Positions 50,501 through 64,000 of a DNA stretch of 64,000 bases are shown here, piece by piece. The DNA lies in contig NC_092195.1 of the NCBI RefSeq assembly GCF_043641665.1, positions 16,087,774 through 16,151,773 on the forward strand. The letters are read 5' to 3'. Position numbers and translations under genes: made by a program. The stretch is from Enoplosus armatus (taxonomy: Eukaryota > Chordata > Actinopteri > Centrarchiformes > Enoplosidae). Position 1 is the stretch's first letter. Every line of letters starts with the position of its first letter. Under the pieces are notes generated by a model that had not been told where the DNA came from, did not search any database, and worked only from the letters and a program-made list of their open reading frames with translations.

Positions 50501-53304
50501 AATTGAGCACGAGATCTGCTCAAATGGGGCAAGGGTTAATTAACAAAACGTGTTAAATAAGCATATGTGCAGAAATAGACTGGAATATCTTAAAATTGTC
50601 TGTATTTCAATTCAATTTAGAACAAAACTGTGTAGCACTTCAAACACGATGCACTAGCCCATAATACAACTAAAAAGGATCTCAATTAAATAAGAAAAAA
50701 AGCATGGAAACTGATCAAAAACATGAACAAAGTATAACGTAATTAAATGTTAAATCTTGACTACAGCCATCTATTCAAATTCACGATTTAGTCCTACCAA
50801 TACTGGGACTCTTGACACGAGTTTGGCTATTGTTTTAGTACAGTATACAGTTTTCTTATGTTTTAACAAGCTATTTCTTTGTCATTTCGTGCTCCTTTTT
50901 TTCTCTTGTGTCTGTCTGCTCTCCATCTCACCCTCACTCACAAAACAACAGACTTCTGACAGCTCGCTGCTTGACAGATGAAACACGGCATGTCTCAGCT
51001 TACATCCACAAAATAATAAAACTCAGGTGTAAACTTTTCAGAGTCTGAGAAACAGCAGATACAGTGTGATTGGGGTGGGTCTGGTGTTCAGTACATGAGA
51101 GTTGGCAGCCCTCGGCGCAAGTCCCAAGTGCTGCCACTTCCAGTACAGTATGCACAGGGTGTATTAATAGTCAGCTAGCCAGTGTGTCTGGACCACAATG
51201 TGTTTGTGAAACAAAATGTTCAACGACTGATTCATAAACACACCGGTGAAATTAGAGCTGCTGCATTTTTACTAATAATAATCACAGAATTATAGTCTTT
51301 CCTGTTGCTATGATCACAATAAAACAAACATTGTTATATAGGGAACCAGAAAAAGTCAAATAGGAACTTTTCGTTCTGTTACAGAAGTAAAAACAACTCA
51401 TTCAAAAATACATTGACAATCGTAATAATGCAAATAAGTAAAAGTCCAGCTTGGGAACAGCTTTACTCAACAGCATGTCATGTGGTTCACTCAATATGTC
51501 GAGATAAGGATGGTCATTTTTTAAAAAAGCAATCTGATATCATTGTACATTCAGCATTTCTGTTTTGTATCCTTTAACGTACACCATTTCCCATTAGCCC
51601 CACACCATCGCAGGTTAAACGCCACCAGCTGAACTCCATGGGTGAGTCGAGTGTTTTCAGACAGCAGAGATTACAGCTTCCGAGGGAGCTGTAGTTTGTG
51701 TACGCTAACAAATTAAAATTATGAAGGCTTTATTTTGTCTAATAGTGAGTGCTGTTGTGGAGCACATTTAAATTTTTTCAGAAAGACCGACAACAGAAAA
51801 GCTGAATGAGAGATTGCGTTGAGTATCAGAAACAAGTGGAACAGAGGCTAGCCTGGACGTGACGTCAAGACTTTGGCTCTTTGTACATCGAGACCTACAT
51901 GAAAAATAGGTCATAGATCAACTCAGTTTAATACCGGCTCATAACCTAAACATAAAAGCGATATGTATGTTTTTGCTTTAATGATCAAATGAGAACTCCT
52001 GTCATCAGTGCATTGTTATGTTTAAAGAGGGTTTTATCTGCTGGCTCTAATCCAGTCTGGGCCACCATGTCACATGATGATGTCGGATGACTGCAGTTGC
52101 AGATGTAGATGTGCAGGTCATTATTAATGTCATGCTAAGATGTTAAGCCTAAAAAAAAATAAAATAAAATAAAAAAAGTGTCCAAAGACACTGTAATCCC
52201 CTTTTATTTAAACCGACGAAAGAAAGACCAAACATTTTCAAATCTTGGGTATGAGTATTATTATTCAAGTCAGGTTGAGTTCAAGTTTACATGACAGACA
52301 ACGGATTATGAACTCTTCATTTAGTCTTTGTGAAAACTGCCAAGGCAGGGGTGCTAAAATCAAGCTTTGAGTGCTCCTGTGGGGTGATGCTCTGAAAATA
52401 AGCAGCACTATAATGTCTTGACACATGCTAGAAGTGCTAAATAGTTTGGATATGCTCCATGATCCTGACATAACAGGCATGACGTCCTCAAGACTCAAGT
52501 GATGATGCACTTCTTTCAGGGTCTCCTTAACCATTTCAGCCTTTAGAAATGTAGCCTCCGACACGAGTTTTTAAGTCAGAGTTGAAGGGCACATAAGTGA
52601 GCGTTTCCATGGCAGGACATCTCTCTCCAAAGATGGGCAAGTTGAAAATCACGACAAAAGGGCAGCTCTCAGTGGGCTGCAGTATCAACAGTGACTGGAT
52701 CCAACGTGGGCTAAGCATGACTCATGTAATTGCACATTAATGACACTGTCTAATTATGGGTGTGTGAGCTGAGCAGCGTGCCAGACTCAGTGTAGGGTCC
52801 ACAACCACACAGGTTTTTTAATCTCTCGTCTCCATCAGTATGAAAACTTCAAGCTAAAATATCTTCAAACGCAAAGGAATTCCTTGTTGTTATGTTTCCT
52901 TGGCAGTATTACCAGAGTATACGTTTAATTCCTGCAGTGGGTTTTAAGTATTGTAAGGCCCACCGACATAGAATTTATGAGCCAAACACTGAAGTTGATT
53001 ACTGCTATAACAATGTGCACACATACACCTACAGAACCTTATTAAACCAGGATTATCTTAACCAGTCATTGATACTGGAGCTCTAAAAGCACGACCTTTT
53101 CACCGTAACACAGTTACCTGTGCGGATTAACAGTGTTGAAGAGTCACCTGAGGCTCAGGTGGCAGGTGCTGAAGATTAGCCTGCTGTGGCTAGAGAGCTC
53201 TTCAGACTTCTTAGCAGCGTAGTCCAAACTAATTCGAACTTGGCATGCAAACACCAGAATGCTCACTGCAACACAAGGTCTGTTCATATAATAGTTACGG
53301 TAGG

Positions 53305-53610
53305 AGCAGACACGATCAGCTGATTAATAATTTTGGTAATTGATTCATCGTTTCAGTAATTTCAAAAGCAAAAAAGCCAAACATTCACTGATTCCAGCTT
53401 CTCAAATGTGATGATTACCTGCGTTTCTTAGTTTTGAATATCTTTCTAGTTTAGGATTTTTGATCGGGAAAAAAACAATCTGAAGATGTTACTTTGGACA
53501 CTATTTTTTCACCTTTTTTTTTTTTACATTTCATAGACTAAACAATTAATCAACTAAACAGAAAATATGATTGGCAGATTAATCAAAAATAAAAATAATT
53601 GCTGGATTAT
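53305..53610 (-). repeat. family B dispersed repeat, reverse orientation
   Basis: agctgattaataattttggt, attccagcttctcaaatgtg and gatgttactttggacactat, then aacaattaatcaactaaaca and gcagattaatcaaaaataaa, follow the reversed family order. Confidence 0.65.
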
Positions 53611-55714
53611 TGGATTGCTGGTTAAAGATTAAGAAGCTGCAGCGATCCAGGCAAAATAGTTGCACTTCCTTTGGTTCATAAAGCCACCATTTCACCAGTG
53701 TGAAACAACAAATGTGATTTTGTTTGGAGAATACGACCTTACGAAACAAACACCAATCACACAAAGAGGAAGCCATTGTAATGTACAACACATCTGTGTG
53801 TCTTTTTGAACGATGTTTGATAGAAACACCACAGCACCGTCTGCTCAGTTCCTGCGCTTGTTGAAACAAACTACTCCACAGCTAAAAGAAAAACGCTTCC
53901 ACATTTTACATATGCAGGCCAGCTGCTCGATGCTAGATGCATTCTTCTCTTATCAACCAAACAACAGAAGTAAGTAACAAGTGAGCTCAAAAAAGTATGA
54001 GTAAACAGCTCACATCATTCCGGACGATATCCTCCAGCTTTGATTAGCCCCTAACTGGAAAGACTCTTCTGAGGACTGCTTGCTTTTTATATTTTGTTAA
54101 ATTAAATTAAGATAACACTCTCCCACTTTTAAGGATGGGGTGCGCATCCCTAATGTTGCAGCAAAACCACCTTGTCTTGGTTTCTTTGGGATCTTTTGTG
54201 TGGCTATTTAAAAAAAAAAAAGGTTCTATCCTCTGGCTCATATTTGGAAATGATGGGGTGAAATTCTTATTCATGTCCCATCCTATGTAAATAATTGAAT
54301 TCTGGCAACCAAAATAGGCCCAGTACTCGAACCACAGCTAGGCTGTATTTTCAATCTTTAATGACTTTGTAGATGAATAAGCTGGGACTTTGAAAGAGTG
54401 CCAATTTATCAAGACAGAAAAAACGCTTTCAACTGAGAGAACACACAATTAGCAAGAGTCCAATCTTTCCCATCCTTTGGATGCAGGACAGAGATCACTA
54501 ACAAAACTCCTGCAGCTAAAAATGGCTTTTAATGTGCCTGCCAAACCTCTGCTCCCTCCCTCACGACATAGCCTTTCCCAATTCTTTCCCTGTGCTGTAA
54601 TTCTGCAAGAATGTGTGGTTTCTGAAGACTGCAGTCTGGCTTTCCTGAAAGGTCCAGAAACAACACAAGATGCTGGCTGACTGGCGCTCCACCCTGGGCT
54701 CCAGGTTTTACTTTACCACCTCCTTTCTGATGGGCTGAGGATGCTGGGGTCTCAAGAGAGGCACAGTATTTGTAAGAAAATACAAAAAACAGAGACAGCA
54801 TTTGCACAGCTCTTACGGGAACCTTTGAAAACAATAAAGAGGTAGCGGTAAGCTCTAATCGATGTTATGTGCATGCAAAAATCTACAAAGATATGCTTTG
54901 AAAGCTGGGGGACAGAGGTTGCGGTGGTACATCCCACACTAAAGAGGAGCCACTATCAAAAACCCACCAGGCCACAGATGTTTCCAGCTGCTTTTGCACT
55001 GCAGGTCTAACAAAACTTGTCATAAAGCCTCTTGCGGTCACCAACTCACACATAGCGAAGTGCAGCCACACTAAACAAAAGCAGAGGCTGCAACAGTAAG
55101 CAATCATCTTCAAAAAAGGAATCTTCAATGGACTCTTCAGAGCCGTGTGTTGATGCATTGAATGTGGAGGCAGCTCTGTCTGCCACACGCAGATGTAGCG
55201 GGGTCAGTGGAGTTCATTATATGCACACTGTAAAAGCGGGATGTCGCAATGTCACTCCATACTGACTATAAAAAAAAGTCTCAAAAGCAGGAGGGAGCTG
55301 ATGGAACCACAGTAATAGGTATGAGAAAATCCAGCAAATTGTGTATTGCTCTCATCACACGACAGAAGTAGTCATTTTGACTTATCAAGCTTCGGTCACG
55401 GGGTGTAAGAGAGACCTTTTTTCTCATTGACAATGAAACGACATAGACCTTTAGATAAAGGTTAGATAAGCCATTTTCTCAGACTTGACAAAGCTCCTTC
55501 AGAGCCACAGGAGACATTATACTACTTTCACAGGCTGAGTAATTCTCTCCATGACTAATACACTGATTTGAGTGGAATTCCCCATTAAATTTGACTGGGT
55601 TTAGCACCGTGACAGAAACGCCACTACAGTTGATTGAAACACAGAAAACTATTTTCATACGCGATTCATGGTTTAAGTCATTTTTCAACCACAAATGCCA
55701 AAACCTTACCTAGT

Positions 55715-55975
55715 TTCAGCCCCTCAACTGTAAGAATTTGCTGCTTTCTTTGTCTTGTGTGTCATTTTTGTGATTTCCTGTTTTAGGGTTCTGAACTGTT
55801 AGTTGGACAAATAAGTTGGACTAACAGGCAACTTAACAATGTCACCTCGGGCTTTAGGAAATTGCAAATGATTTTTCACAATCTTCTCACATTCTATAGA
55901 CAAAACGATTAACTCAGAAAATAACGGGCACATTAATAGATGATGACAATCATCATTTATTACAGCCCTTATATT
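55715..55975 (-). repeat. family B dispersed repeat, reverse orientation
   Basis: tgctgctttctttgtcttgt, gttctgaactgttagttgga, gggctttaggaaattgcaaa and a terminal atgacaatcatcatttatta-cagccct match the reversed family. Confidence 0.65.
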
Positions 55976-57474
55976 AATGCTACTTTAACACTGACACTGG
56001 GGAAATGAAGAAAGATTTCCCTTGTGTTTGTTTTAAGCTGCGCTGTTGAGGGTTTTTTGTGTATTTTGTGTATATCTTTCAGGTCTACTAATGTGTTGAA
56101 TGGATTTCCTCTCTCATAAAACATTTGGAAAGCAGAAACATCACATCATGCGTGGAAGTTGCTCCTGTATTTGCTTAAAAACTGTGTCAAGGGTTAATTG
56201 AGCTACTAGTACTACTGGATACAGGAGACGACAGAAGTTATCCAAAATGTTGTGAGGCTACGACGCTTAAAGCTGCTTAAAGCTTCTGAAGAAGAACCCT
56301 CGCTCTCTTTACATCCACTATTTAATTCTTTGTGATGAATATGAAAAGCCCTACAGAGACTGTGTTGGAAAGCTAGGAGGCTCCAGCGTCTGCTGGCTGC
56401 CCAGGCAGAGAGGATATCCTGCTGAGTCTGGAGGATAGCGGTCATGCAGCCGTCCCACTCATCCAGCCAATCACTTGATTAAACAAATTATTGTCATCAA
56501 AGTAATCAAGCTTTGCACCCTGCCTGCCCGCTTCCATTATACCATGAAAACCGGTTTAAGCACGGCATGGAAACGATACAGATTATAAGTGAAGCTATGA
56601 CCTTGGCTGATGTCACTGTCAAAAGGGCTTATTTTTGGGGGGTTGGAAGCAAGATGGAGAGAGCCGGAGAGTGAAACGGTGAAAGCAAGAGAGAGACCAA
56701 GAGAGTGTCAATAAGGACAGCTGGTTTTTTTGACACTAATAATGTGCTTAAAATCTTTGGGAATATTCAGTTTCAAATTTCCAAACCCAGAGCACACAAC
56801 CTGAACACAGTCAACCATACAAAAATAGATTTCCAGTAAAGGGGTCAAAGGGTCAACCGTGTACCTGACTGTGGACATGACACATTCTGACTGGCAGCCT
56901 CTGTTTGTTTAGAGACCTCTGCCTGAAATTTTCCACCCATCAAGAGGGCTGTGTGGTCACGCCCGAAAGGAGAGCGCCAGCAATGAGCGTGTCAGCGGTA
57001 TTTGCATTTAAAATCAAAATGGATTCCATCTGACACGGTTTCTCTGGTCTAAAGCCTCTCCGGGCTGAATAATAAACCCAATCCCTCTGCGTAATGGAGG
57101 AGTGACTGCTGGGGCGCTGAATGCAGCGTGGTGCTCTGCTGAAAGGGTTTACAGTCGGCGTTGAGAACACAGATGGCTGTTAACAGAATGCATTAGTAAA
57201 GATTAACTCGCCTGTTAGAATCGCCACATTAGTGCCTCTGATCATGTTAACAACCACGGCGGAGAGACAGTGTGTGGTATGATAAGGCTTGAAATTTGAC
57301 CTGGGGCTGCACAGTTAATTGTGTGTGTCAAATTTACTTGCAGAAATATATTTTATGAGAATATTGGCAATATCAAAATGTAGATTATCCACCAGCAAGT
57401 GAAGATACTGGAAAGATGCCAACCGTGCAGAGAAGTAATATTTTTTATAAGGGGGTATAATAAAGCGCTGGAAT

Positions 57475-57735
57475 GGATTACCCGATCAACAGAAAATTAA
57501 TCGTTAACTAACGGTTTATCTTTTTTCAGCAAAAATGCCAAACATTTGATGATTTGAATTTCTGCAACGTTAAGATTTGCTGCTTTTCTTTATCTTATGT
57601 GATGATAGACTAAATATTATTGGCTTTTGGACTGTTGGTCAGGCAAGAAAGAGGCTTTAGGAAATTGTGACGGGCATTTTCAAGAATCAAGAAAATAATC
57701 TTTGCTGATACACAATAATCTGTTGAGTTTAGTTG
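57475..57735 (-). repeat. family B dispersed repeat, reverse orientation
   Basis: gaaaattaatcgttaactaa, gctgcttttctttatcttat, ggcttttggactgttggtca and ggctttaggaaattgtgacg give the reversed family order clearly. Confidence 0.7.
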
Positions 57736-59454
57736 TCCTACACTTTTTTTTTGTTTTTGCAGAAGATGAGGTTAAAGGATTGTTGAATATCTTCACAATA
57801 TTTATTGAGGAATTAAGGAATAGAATTAAGGAATAGAAACAACGTTAAGGTTATAGAGTTTCTGTCTCCATTCATAGAGCACAGGAAGAGCTGTGTTCAA
57901 AGGTTTTACTTTTTTACACTGCAAATCATTTTTAGGGGGGAAAAAGGATTAATGTACGAAAAAAAATCATGTTTTTTCAGATTACAGACCATAAATTAGT
58001 TTCAGACTTGCTGTGAAAGGGCCCTCAGTTTGATCCTCAGTAGCAAATAAAATTCTAGTATTTTCTCCTTTTAATTTAGTGCCCATGTCCCTTTCTATAT
58101 TTGCCCCCTTTTTCACCACTGTGAGCTCATTCAGTCTTACAGTGTGAGTCACTGTCTGGACTGGTTTGATGATGTGGTCACAGTTTAGACTTTCAAACAT
58201 CGGATGTCTGCCACAACTGTACACAGGAACATCTGGACACGGATCTAGGGTCTTGACATCACGGCTCCTCCGAATCAAAATAAGGAAATGAAGCAAACCT
58301 CAGCAAAAGTCAGCACCCACCATTGCCTTTGAAATTAAACTAGGATTAAAAAACTAGGATATGAAAATGTTTGTTTTTGCCAGGAAAAGAGTGTTGGAGA
58401 CAGATGCACATTTTCTAAGCACGGAAAAAAAACTGGCTTTTTATTAAATTACAGGTTATGTGCTCACCAGGAAATTATTAAAAGCTGGAAGCATTCAGGA
58501 GTCTACTGAGACTACCCACGTGGAGACAGCGATGGAAACACATCTACTTCCTGTTTGGTTTTTTTGTGAGCCATTACAATGACAAACACATCTCAATAAT
58601 GAATATTCATAAGCGCTCAATTGAAGCCTTTAAATTCACTGCTTTTCACTGAAATGAGATGAGTTTACACACCAGCATGCATTTAGAGGAAGAAGTGCTA
58701 TGTTCTAGTTCACTAATGAATTCCTCTCTCCAGCTCATCAGCTTCCCCAAATACCCTCTGGAGTCTCAAAGGTCTCTCATGAAAACAGCTCTAAATTAAG
58801 TGACTGCATGGAGTATAATTTGCAGTTGGTGATACACCCTGCACAGAAAGCTTGATTTACACGCTTTAGCTCATTCGGTGCTGTTTTGACTCGAGATGGG
58901 GGAAATAATGGAAACACCAGACATTCGAAGTACATTTTTCTGCTTGGAGGAACGCCAGTGCAGATATCAATTTGGTGCCCTTTAGAGACGATAAAGCGTG
59001 CTCGTAAATATGAGTGCGCACAGATGTGTTAAATGTGCCGTGCCGTTTTCCGCAGCAATCTTGGAAAAACCTAGCTGACGTCATGGCTTCAAAAATCCAC
59101 CATTTTTTGAGGAGGCGATAGTGTACAGATGGAACACATTTGGCCCATAAGATCATTGTCTATTCAGCAGAACAAAGTCAACCAAGAACGTTTCACGAGC
59201 AGCATTTGATTTCACTTCATCCTTTAACGAGTCGACCAACTAAACCTGAACTGGCCACAATCTACGCCAATGATATTTAATACAGCTTTAAAAGCAATTT
59301 TTTTCTTAGTTGGAGTTACAGGGTAAACTGCCTAATGTCAGAATTTCAGCTTTACTGCATCAACCCCATAATGTATAATTCTTACGTGCTTTGACGTCTC
59401 TGGACAGTATAAATTCCTCCCAATAGCACTGCAATAAGGTGTGATATTCAACAA

Positions 59455-59680
59455 AGTGGAGCTGAAATGATTAGTCAAAGTATTGATTAGTCAATTGACA
59501 GAAAATGAATCTGCAACCACTTTGAGAGCCGAGTAATCATCATTTTTCCAGGAATGCCAAACATTTCTAAAAACCTAAAGATTTGTGTTTTTTCTCTGTC
59601 TTATGTGATAGTTAACTGAATATCTTTGGGTTTTGGACTATTGGTCGGGTAAAACAATACATTTTGAAAATCCCGCTTCC
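59455..59680 (-). repeat. family B dispersed repeat, reverse orientation
   Basis: gtggagctgaaatgattagt, ttgacagaaaatgaatctgc, atctttgggttttggactat and tggtcgggtaaaacaataca match the reversed family; the far end is lost. Confidence 0.65.
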
Positions 59681-61324
59681 TACATAACATGAAATCCCAT
59701 AAAGTTAAACCAGGGTGTCCACATTGTCAACCATGTTGAACCATGTCCAGAGGCCTTTTTATGATTAAAAGTAATGTATTTAAGTCAAAGCTATTTTTTT
59801 CCAGTAAAGAGTATAGGCTCTTTTGAGCGTAGACTCTTGTATTTTTTTGTCCATTGTATAATAAAAAGTCTGTGTCCAAATTATATTAATTTTCATTTCT
59901 CTCAATACGCTCATTTTGGCATAAGTGTATTCTCACAATTGCCAAATAGAAAAAATGATAATAGCTTGATAAGAGCATGCTCCATTACTTGGGTCTTCTT
60001 TTTAAATTACATGAGAAAAAAGTGAAAGCACAAAGTATCTTTTACAGTAATTAGAAAGTAAACAGTGGGCAGATTCCTAAAATTCATACAAACTGTTACC
60101 AAAGACCAGACCAGACCAGTAGACCAGTGGTCACATACCGAATACCACTAGTAGCACTCCGTTTACCACATGGGTTTGTCTCTGTCATTTCACCCCCTGC
60201 CAAGTTAGACACTTTTCACACCTCATACAGCAAAGCTCCAGACAGGTCCTGTCTGGCTTGAGAAAACCTGAACACCAAAAGGGAGGCAGGGTTCACACTC
60301 TGCCCCCCCCCCCACTCCTTTTCCTTCATCTCCTTTTTCTTTTCCTCCTACCAACTGAAACTGGGAGGCAGGAGGCAGTAAAAAAAAAAAAAAGAAAGAA
60401 AGGAAGAAAACAGACGTCCTGACACAGGGTTTTACCCATTTCTCTCTGTCACAACCACAATCCCCTCCACCCCAAGCCCTGCCAAGGAAGTTTCCATTTG
60501 CTAAGCTAATTAAATAGAAGAAAAGGGGGGAGGAAATAAGGTGGGAAAAGAGGAGAAAAGAGAAAGAGTAACGTTCCTGGACTACTATGTCTAAATATTT
60601 TCATCCAGATTGCCACAAGCACATGCAGAGGCTTTTGTTGTACACCTCTGATAGTCTGGAAGCTCACGGTGGCTGTGGCCCAACATAAACCAGTGCTGCT
60701 GTCGCCGGTTTTGCTGCAGCCACATCTCCCTAATCTGTTTTCCCTGTGCCTTGGTGGCTGGGATGACAGTGTATTTTAAACATGTGGCTATAAACTTGCA
60801 CACACACATATCCAGAGGGACATAAAAAAAGGCACGGATGCCCAAACCAGCACACACAAACACATGCACAGTTAACAGAGTTTGACTATTTGTGAGTCTT
60901 TACTAGTATGCACAAGTCCCTGCCAAAGTAAGAGCCTCTTCCAACTCGTCAACAAGAGAGAGGAGGAGGAGAGAGGAAAGCAGCTCCTTTCAAACACACA
61001 TACGTCCTGCAGATGTTAGCAAATTCAATGCAAGCACTCACATCTTAAGGGAAGGGAAAGAAAAAAAAATGGGGTGTATCTTATGTGGGGGGGGGGGAGG
61101 AAAAATATATCCTTTTCCTTCATTCCTTCCAGTTGCCTGAGAGGGAAATATAATGCCACTGTTCTCTGGCTAAAAAGAAAGAAAGACACTGTGGTAATGA
61201 CAGGCAGCATATTGACCATGCTGGCAGAGAGATGTGGCAAGAGGGGAGCGCTGTAGAGGGGGACAGAGAAAAACAACACAGGGGAGGCAAAAGACCATGT
61301 GTGCGAATGTGTGTTTATCCACTT

Positions 61325-61326
<2 letters not shown>

Positions 61327-61363
<37 letters not shown>

Positions 61364-61374
61364 TGTGTGTGTGT
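61327..61374. repeat. (TG)n microsatellite with one interruption
   Basis: About 23 units interrupted by one ttg. Confidence 0.96.
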
Positions 61375-62867
61375 GCCTGCATGGTGACAAAACAGGAGTT
61401 CATGCGTGGACACAGATGGATTCAGGGAAAAAAGGGGGGTGGTGGTGGTTGCTGTTGTGCTTTCAGTGGTCCAGCAGCCCCTGCCTCCTGCCTTCTGTGG
61501 AGTCCATTAGCGATTGCATAATGCTTGGCAGACAGGGACCGATTGAATGCACCCCCTGAAGGGTCGGACACCAGCGATGAGGTAGGTTGCTTTGCAGAGC
61601 AAGAAACTCGGTGTTCCCATGTGTGTCAGTGGCGGATTTATTCGAAAAATAAGAAAGAAAGCGGTGGCTTTTTCACTGTCAGACAAAACACAAGCCGTTT
61701 CAGGCAGGGGGGCTGCTTGTGTCTTCACTTTGAGGAATTCTAGGTTAATGCAAAATAAAAGCGCATCATTAAATATACAGCAGGAGAAGCTGCAGTCACA
61801 GCACAGCATCTGGCCTCTGCTTCTATGTGGCACTACATCCTTTCATTTCTCTACTCCATCATTACTCTTTTATACTTTAACTTTTATTACATTCTTTATT
61901 TGGTAATTTTCCTCGCATATTATTCCTTGCTGCCTTTCTCCCTTTACATTTCCTTCTCTTGCATACAGAATGATGGAAAAGAAGGTAAATATTTTGTCCA
62001 TCAACTGCAGACAGACAGCATTTTACTTATTCATCATGAAGTGCATTAGAAATGAAGTACTTAAGATGAAACTTATTGCTTTTATCCCTGGAGAATGAAG
62101 AGAAAATTTCCAATGTACACACTTCCTGCGGGCTCTGAAAGCCTTGTGCTGTGCAACAAAATGAGTGAAGTATTGCATTCAGTTCAGTAGCCTTGGAGAG
62201 TGTGATTAAAAAAAGGATTAAAAAACATTAAGATTCATATAGCCTTTATATCAATCTACGCAAAAGGAAATACTCGTGTGGGTTATTTGTTCTCGTGCAT
62301 CTAGGAGTGAATGACGTGTGTAGATGTGTTTGTGTGCGTTTTACGAGTACTTGTCTGGAGAAATGCACTCGACAGCCTTAAGTTGATAGGAAGGTCAGCT
62401 TTTGCATCTGGGCTGTTCATTTCATTACCAGCAAATCAGGGTATACAAAACCAGCATTCAAGCCAGAAAATTAAACTAGAATACCGCTGTGGGACCTGGA
62501 TAACACATCCATCACAATACACAGCCTGCACCTTTCCCCATCCCTTGAAAAGCCATCAAAAGGCTTCAAGTTGAAGTCTTGTGTTTGGTGCCTTGGCCTT
62601 TTCACCCTTGAAATAACATAAGGGATTTTCTCAGGGTTAGCGCATCTTTTCTTTTTGACTATTTGAGGGTAGTTTATCACAGCAGTCCGACCTCACTGGC
62701 CCTTTTGAGAAAACACTAAGACAGCTTTCACCCTGCATCATCTTCATGAATGCCCAGAAGAAGAAAAATAAACAGATATGTGAAATCTTCCTTTTGCTGG
62801 CTCCAAAATCCCTTGAACTTGAATGGAGTCATTCCATGTAATTTTTCTGTCTCTCTCTCCTCTACCA

Positions 62868-62883
62868 CCCCCCCCCCCCCCCC
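62868..62883. repeat. poly-C run
   Basis: About 16 consecutive C bases on the plus strand after a tctctctctcctctacc pyrimidine tract. Confidence 0.93.
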
Positions 62884-64000
62884 AGCCTCTTTCTACAGCC
62901 ACACTCCAGTCTTCCTCTGAAGTGATTCTTTTGAGTCCAGCATCAGAGTGCGAGACAGCACTCAGACCCCCCCCGTAAATCACAGATGTAAAGGGAGGTG
63001 AACAACACCCACGCTTCCCACCAAAACATGACACAAATTACAGACCACAACATCTGGTGAGTGGCGTGCACCGAAAAAACGCGGCAGGGCGGGCTGAGCA
63101 TATACAGCCTAGCTTAGCCCAGCCAAACTCTTCCTCCTCCTCCTCCTCGTTCACAAAAGTTCTTGGAAGAAGAGGAGTTGAAAACATGAAAAAACAGAGA
63201 AGAGTTGCAGAAGAGAGCAGACCGTTACAGTTCCCTGTGTTGACTCATCATCTACTGAGAGATATTATAACAACACACAAGCAAGGCTACACTGCACTCT
63301 GCAAAACAGTATTTTCCTTCAACTGGAGGCTTTAACATGTGCAGAGACCTCACATGTTGCATTACTGCCAAAGCATTACTAGCTAAGTAAGCTGGTGAGC
63401 AGGCAAGCCAACAAAAAAAAAAAGCAGAATGAGGAACATTAACAGTTTCAAGACAAAAGCACAATCATTTTTATATGACCGTATAAGACTGTGGGTGACA
63501 AAAACAATTACTTTTTCAAAGCCACGAGCAGTGAGTTTATCGAAAGGTTTTCAAAAGCCGCTGAGAGTCATACTGTACCTCGGTGATGTGATGGGGTAAT
63601 TAAAACACAGACCGATGTGCCTAAAGCAGGTTATCAACCACTTGTCAACACCAGCGCCAATATTGAGAATCAATGTCACATGTCAAATTCCAGTGAGGCC
63701 TTCAGGGGACACAAATAAAGGGGAGGCGGATATCGATCAGGTTAAAGTGTATGTGTGTGTCTGATTTGTGGGTGTAAAGTCATCTAGATGATAACGGTCA
63801 AGCACGCCAATCTTGCCATATTCTTGTAATGGACTACCTTATATTTTGCCAAAATAAGGTGCTTTTTTTTAATATCATAAGATATTATACTGTAAGTGAC
63901 CAGGAAAATATCATATATATAACCTGCAATCCTAGGTAGTATTGTACTTCATGCTACCTTGGTGAAACTCAATAGTTGTGTAGTGTTGGTAGTGCAGTAC

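Larger units (their letters stand above)
31474..64000 (-). other. sdc2: probable sdc2 intron 1 (partial), exon 1 not found
   Basis: No convincing exon was found over 32.5 kb upstream of exon 2 on the sense strand, and no recognisable gene on the other strand. Vertebrate SDC2 has a very long first intron separating the signal-peptide exon from exon 2, so most or all of this stretch is best read as intron 1, continuing beyond the window. I searched for a short ATG-hydrophobic exon ending in phase 0 before a GT donor and found no good candidate, but such an exon is small and could have been missed. Its recognisable contents are microsatellites, dispersed repeats and short inverted repeats, listed separately. 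Confidence 0.65.

Noticed and set aside
55040..55110. Candidate sdc2 exon 1: ATG with a hydrophobic stretch (MIAYCCSLCFCLVWLHFAM) before GTGAGT on the minus strand
   Set aside because: The donor would be in phase 1, whereas exon 2 starts in phase 0; the peptide does not look like syndecan-2 signal peptides.
61464..61577. Exon-like stretch on the plus strand with tgctttcag before it and gtaggt after it
   Set aside because: All three frames contain stops, so it is not coding; a non-coding exon cannot be excluded.
1..64000. CRISPR arrays, bacterial operons, integrated virus, tRNA or rRNA genes
   Set aside because: Repeats are microsatellites or dispersed eukaryotic elements; no regular repeat-spacer pattern, viral open frame, cloverleaf or rRNA core was seen.

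Overview
This is a vertebrate nuclear window, almost certainly from a percomorph (spiny-rayed) teleost fish. Long non-coding stretches separate short exons with GT-AG splice sites. There are many (CA/TG)n microsatellites and dispersed non-autonomous repeats of the kinds common in percomorph genomes, with cores such as 'gcttagcataaagactgg', 'cccaaagatattcagttt' and 'gctaaatgctaatgtcagc'. No bacterial-type gene organisation, CRISPR array, rRNA or tRNA was seen.

I can support one protein-coding gene: syndecan-2 (sdc2), a transmembrane heparan sulfate proteoglycan, on the minus strand. Four coding exons are present, with consistent phases. In transcription order they are exon 2 (31473-31359, Ser-Gly glycosaminoglycan attachment sites), exon 3 (30546-30374, variable ectodomain), exon 4 (28777-28648, distal ectodomain and juxtamembrane sequence) and exon 5 (26148-25985, transmembrane and cytoplasmic domains ending in EFYA). 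Together they encode about 193 residues. The signal-peptide exon 1 was not found. In vertebrate syndecan genes it lies upstream of a long first intron, so 31474-64000 is probably mostly or entirely intron 1.

Layout. 1-23.6 kb: intergenic DNA downstream of sdc2 with microsatellites, a poly-G run, a purine/pyrimidine-rich block (13.8-14.6 kb), a near-perfect 26-bp hairpin (16.5 kb) and repeats. About 23.6-25.98 kb: probable long 3' UTR of sdc2. 25.98-31.47 kb: exons 5 to 2 with introns 4, 3 and 2; introns 3 and 4 carry copies of a palindromic element close to either side of exon 4. 31.47-64 kb: probable intron 1, rich in microsatellites and in a repeat with 'attaatcg'-type ends, of which four copies lie in one orientation between 53.3 and 59.7 kb.

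The other open reading frames look like chance frames: many run through microsatellites or repeats and none shows a recognisable domain. No undescribed gene system was detected. The more interesting observations are inverted-repeat structures, especially those around sdc2 exon 4.
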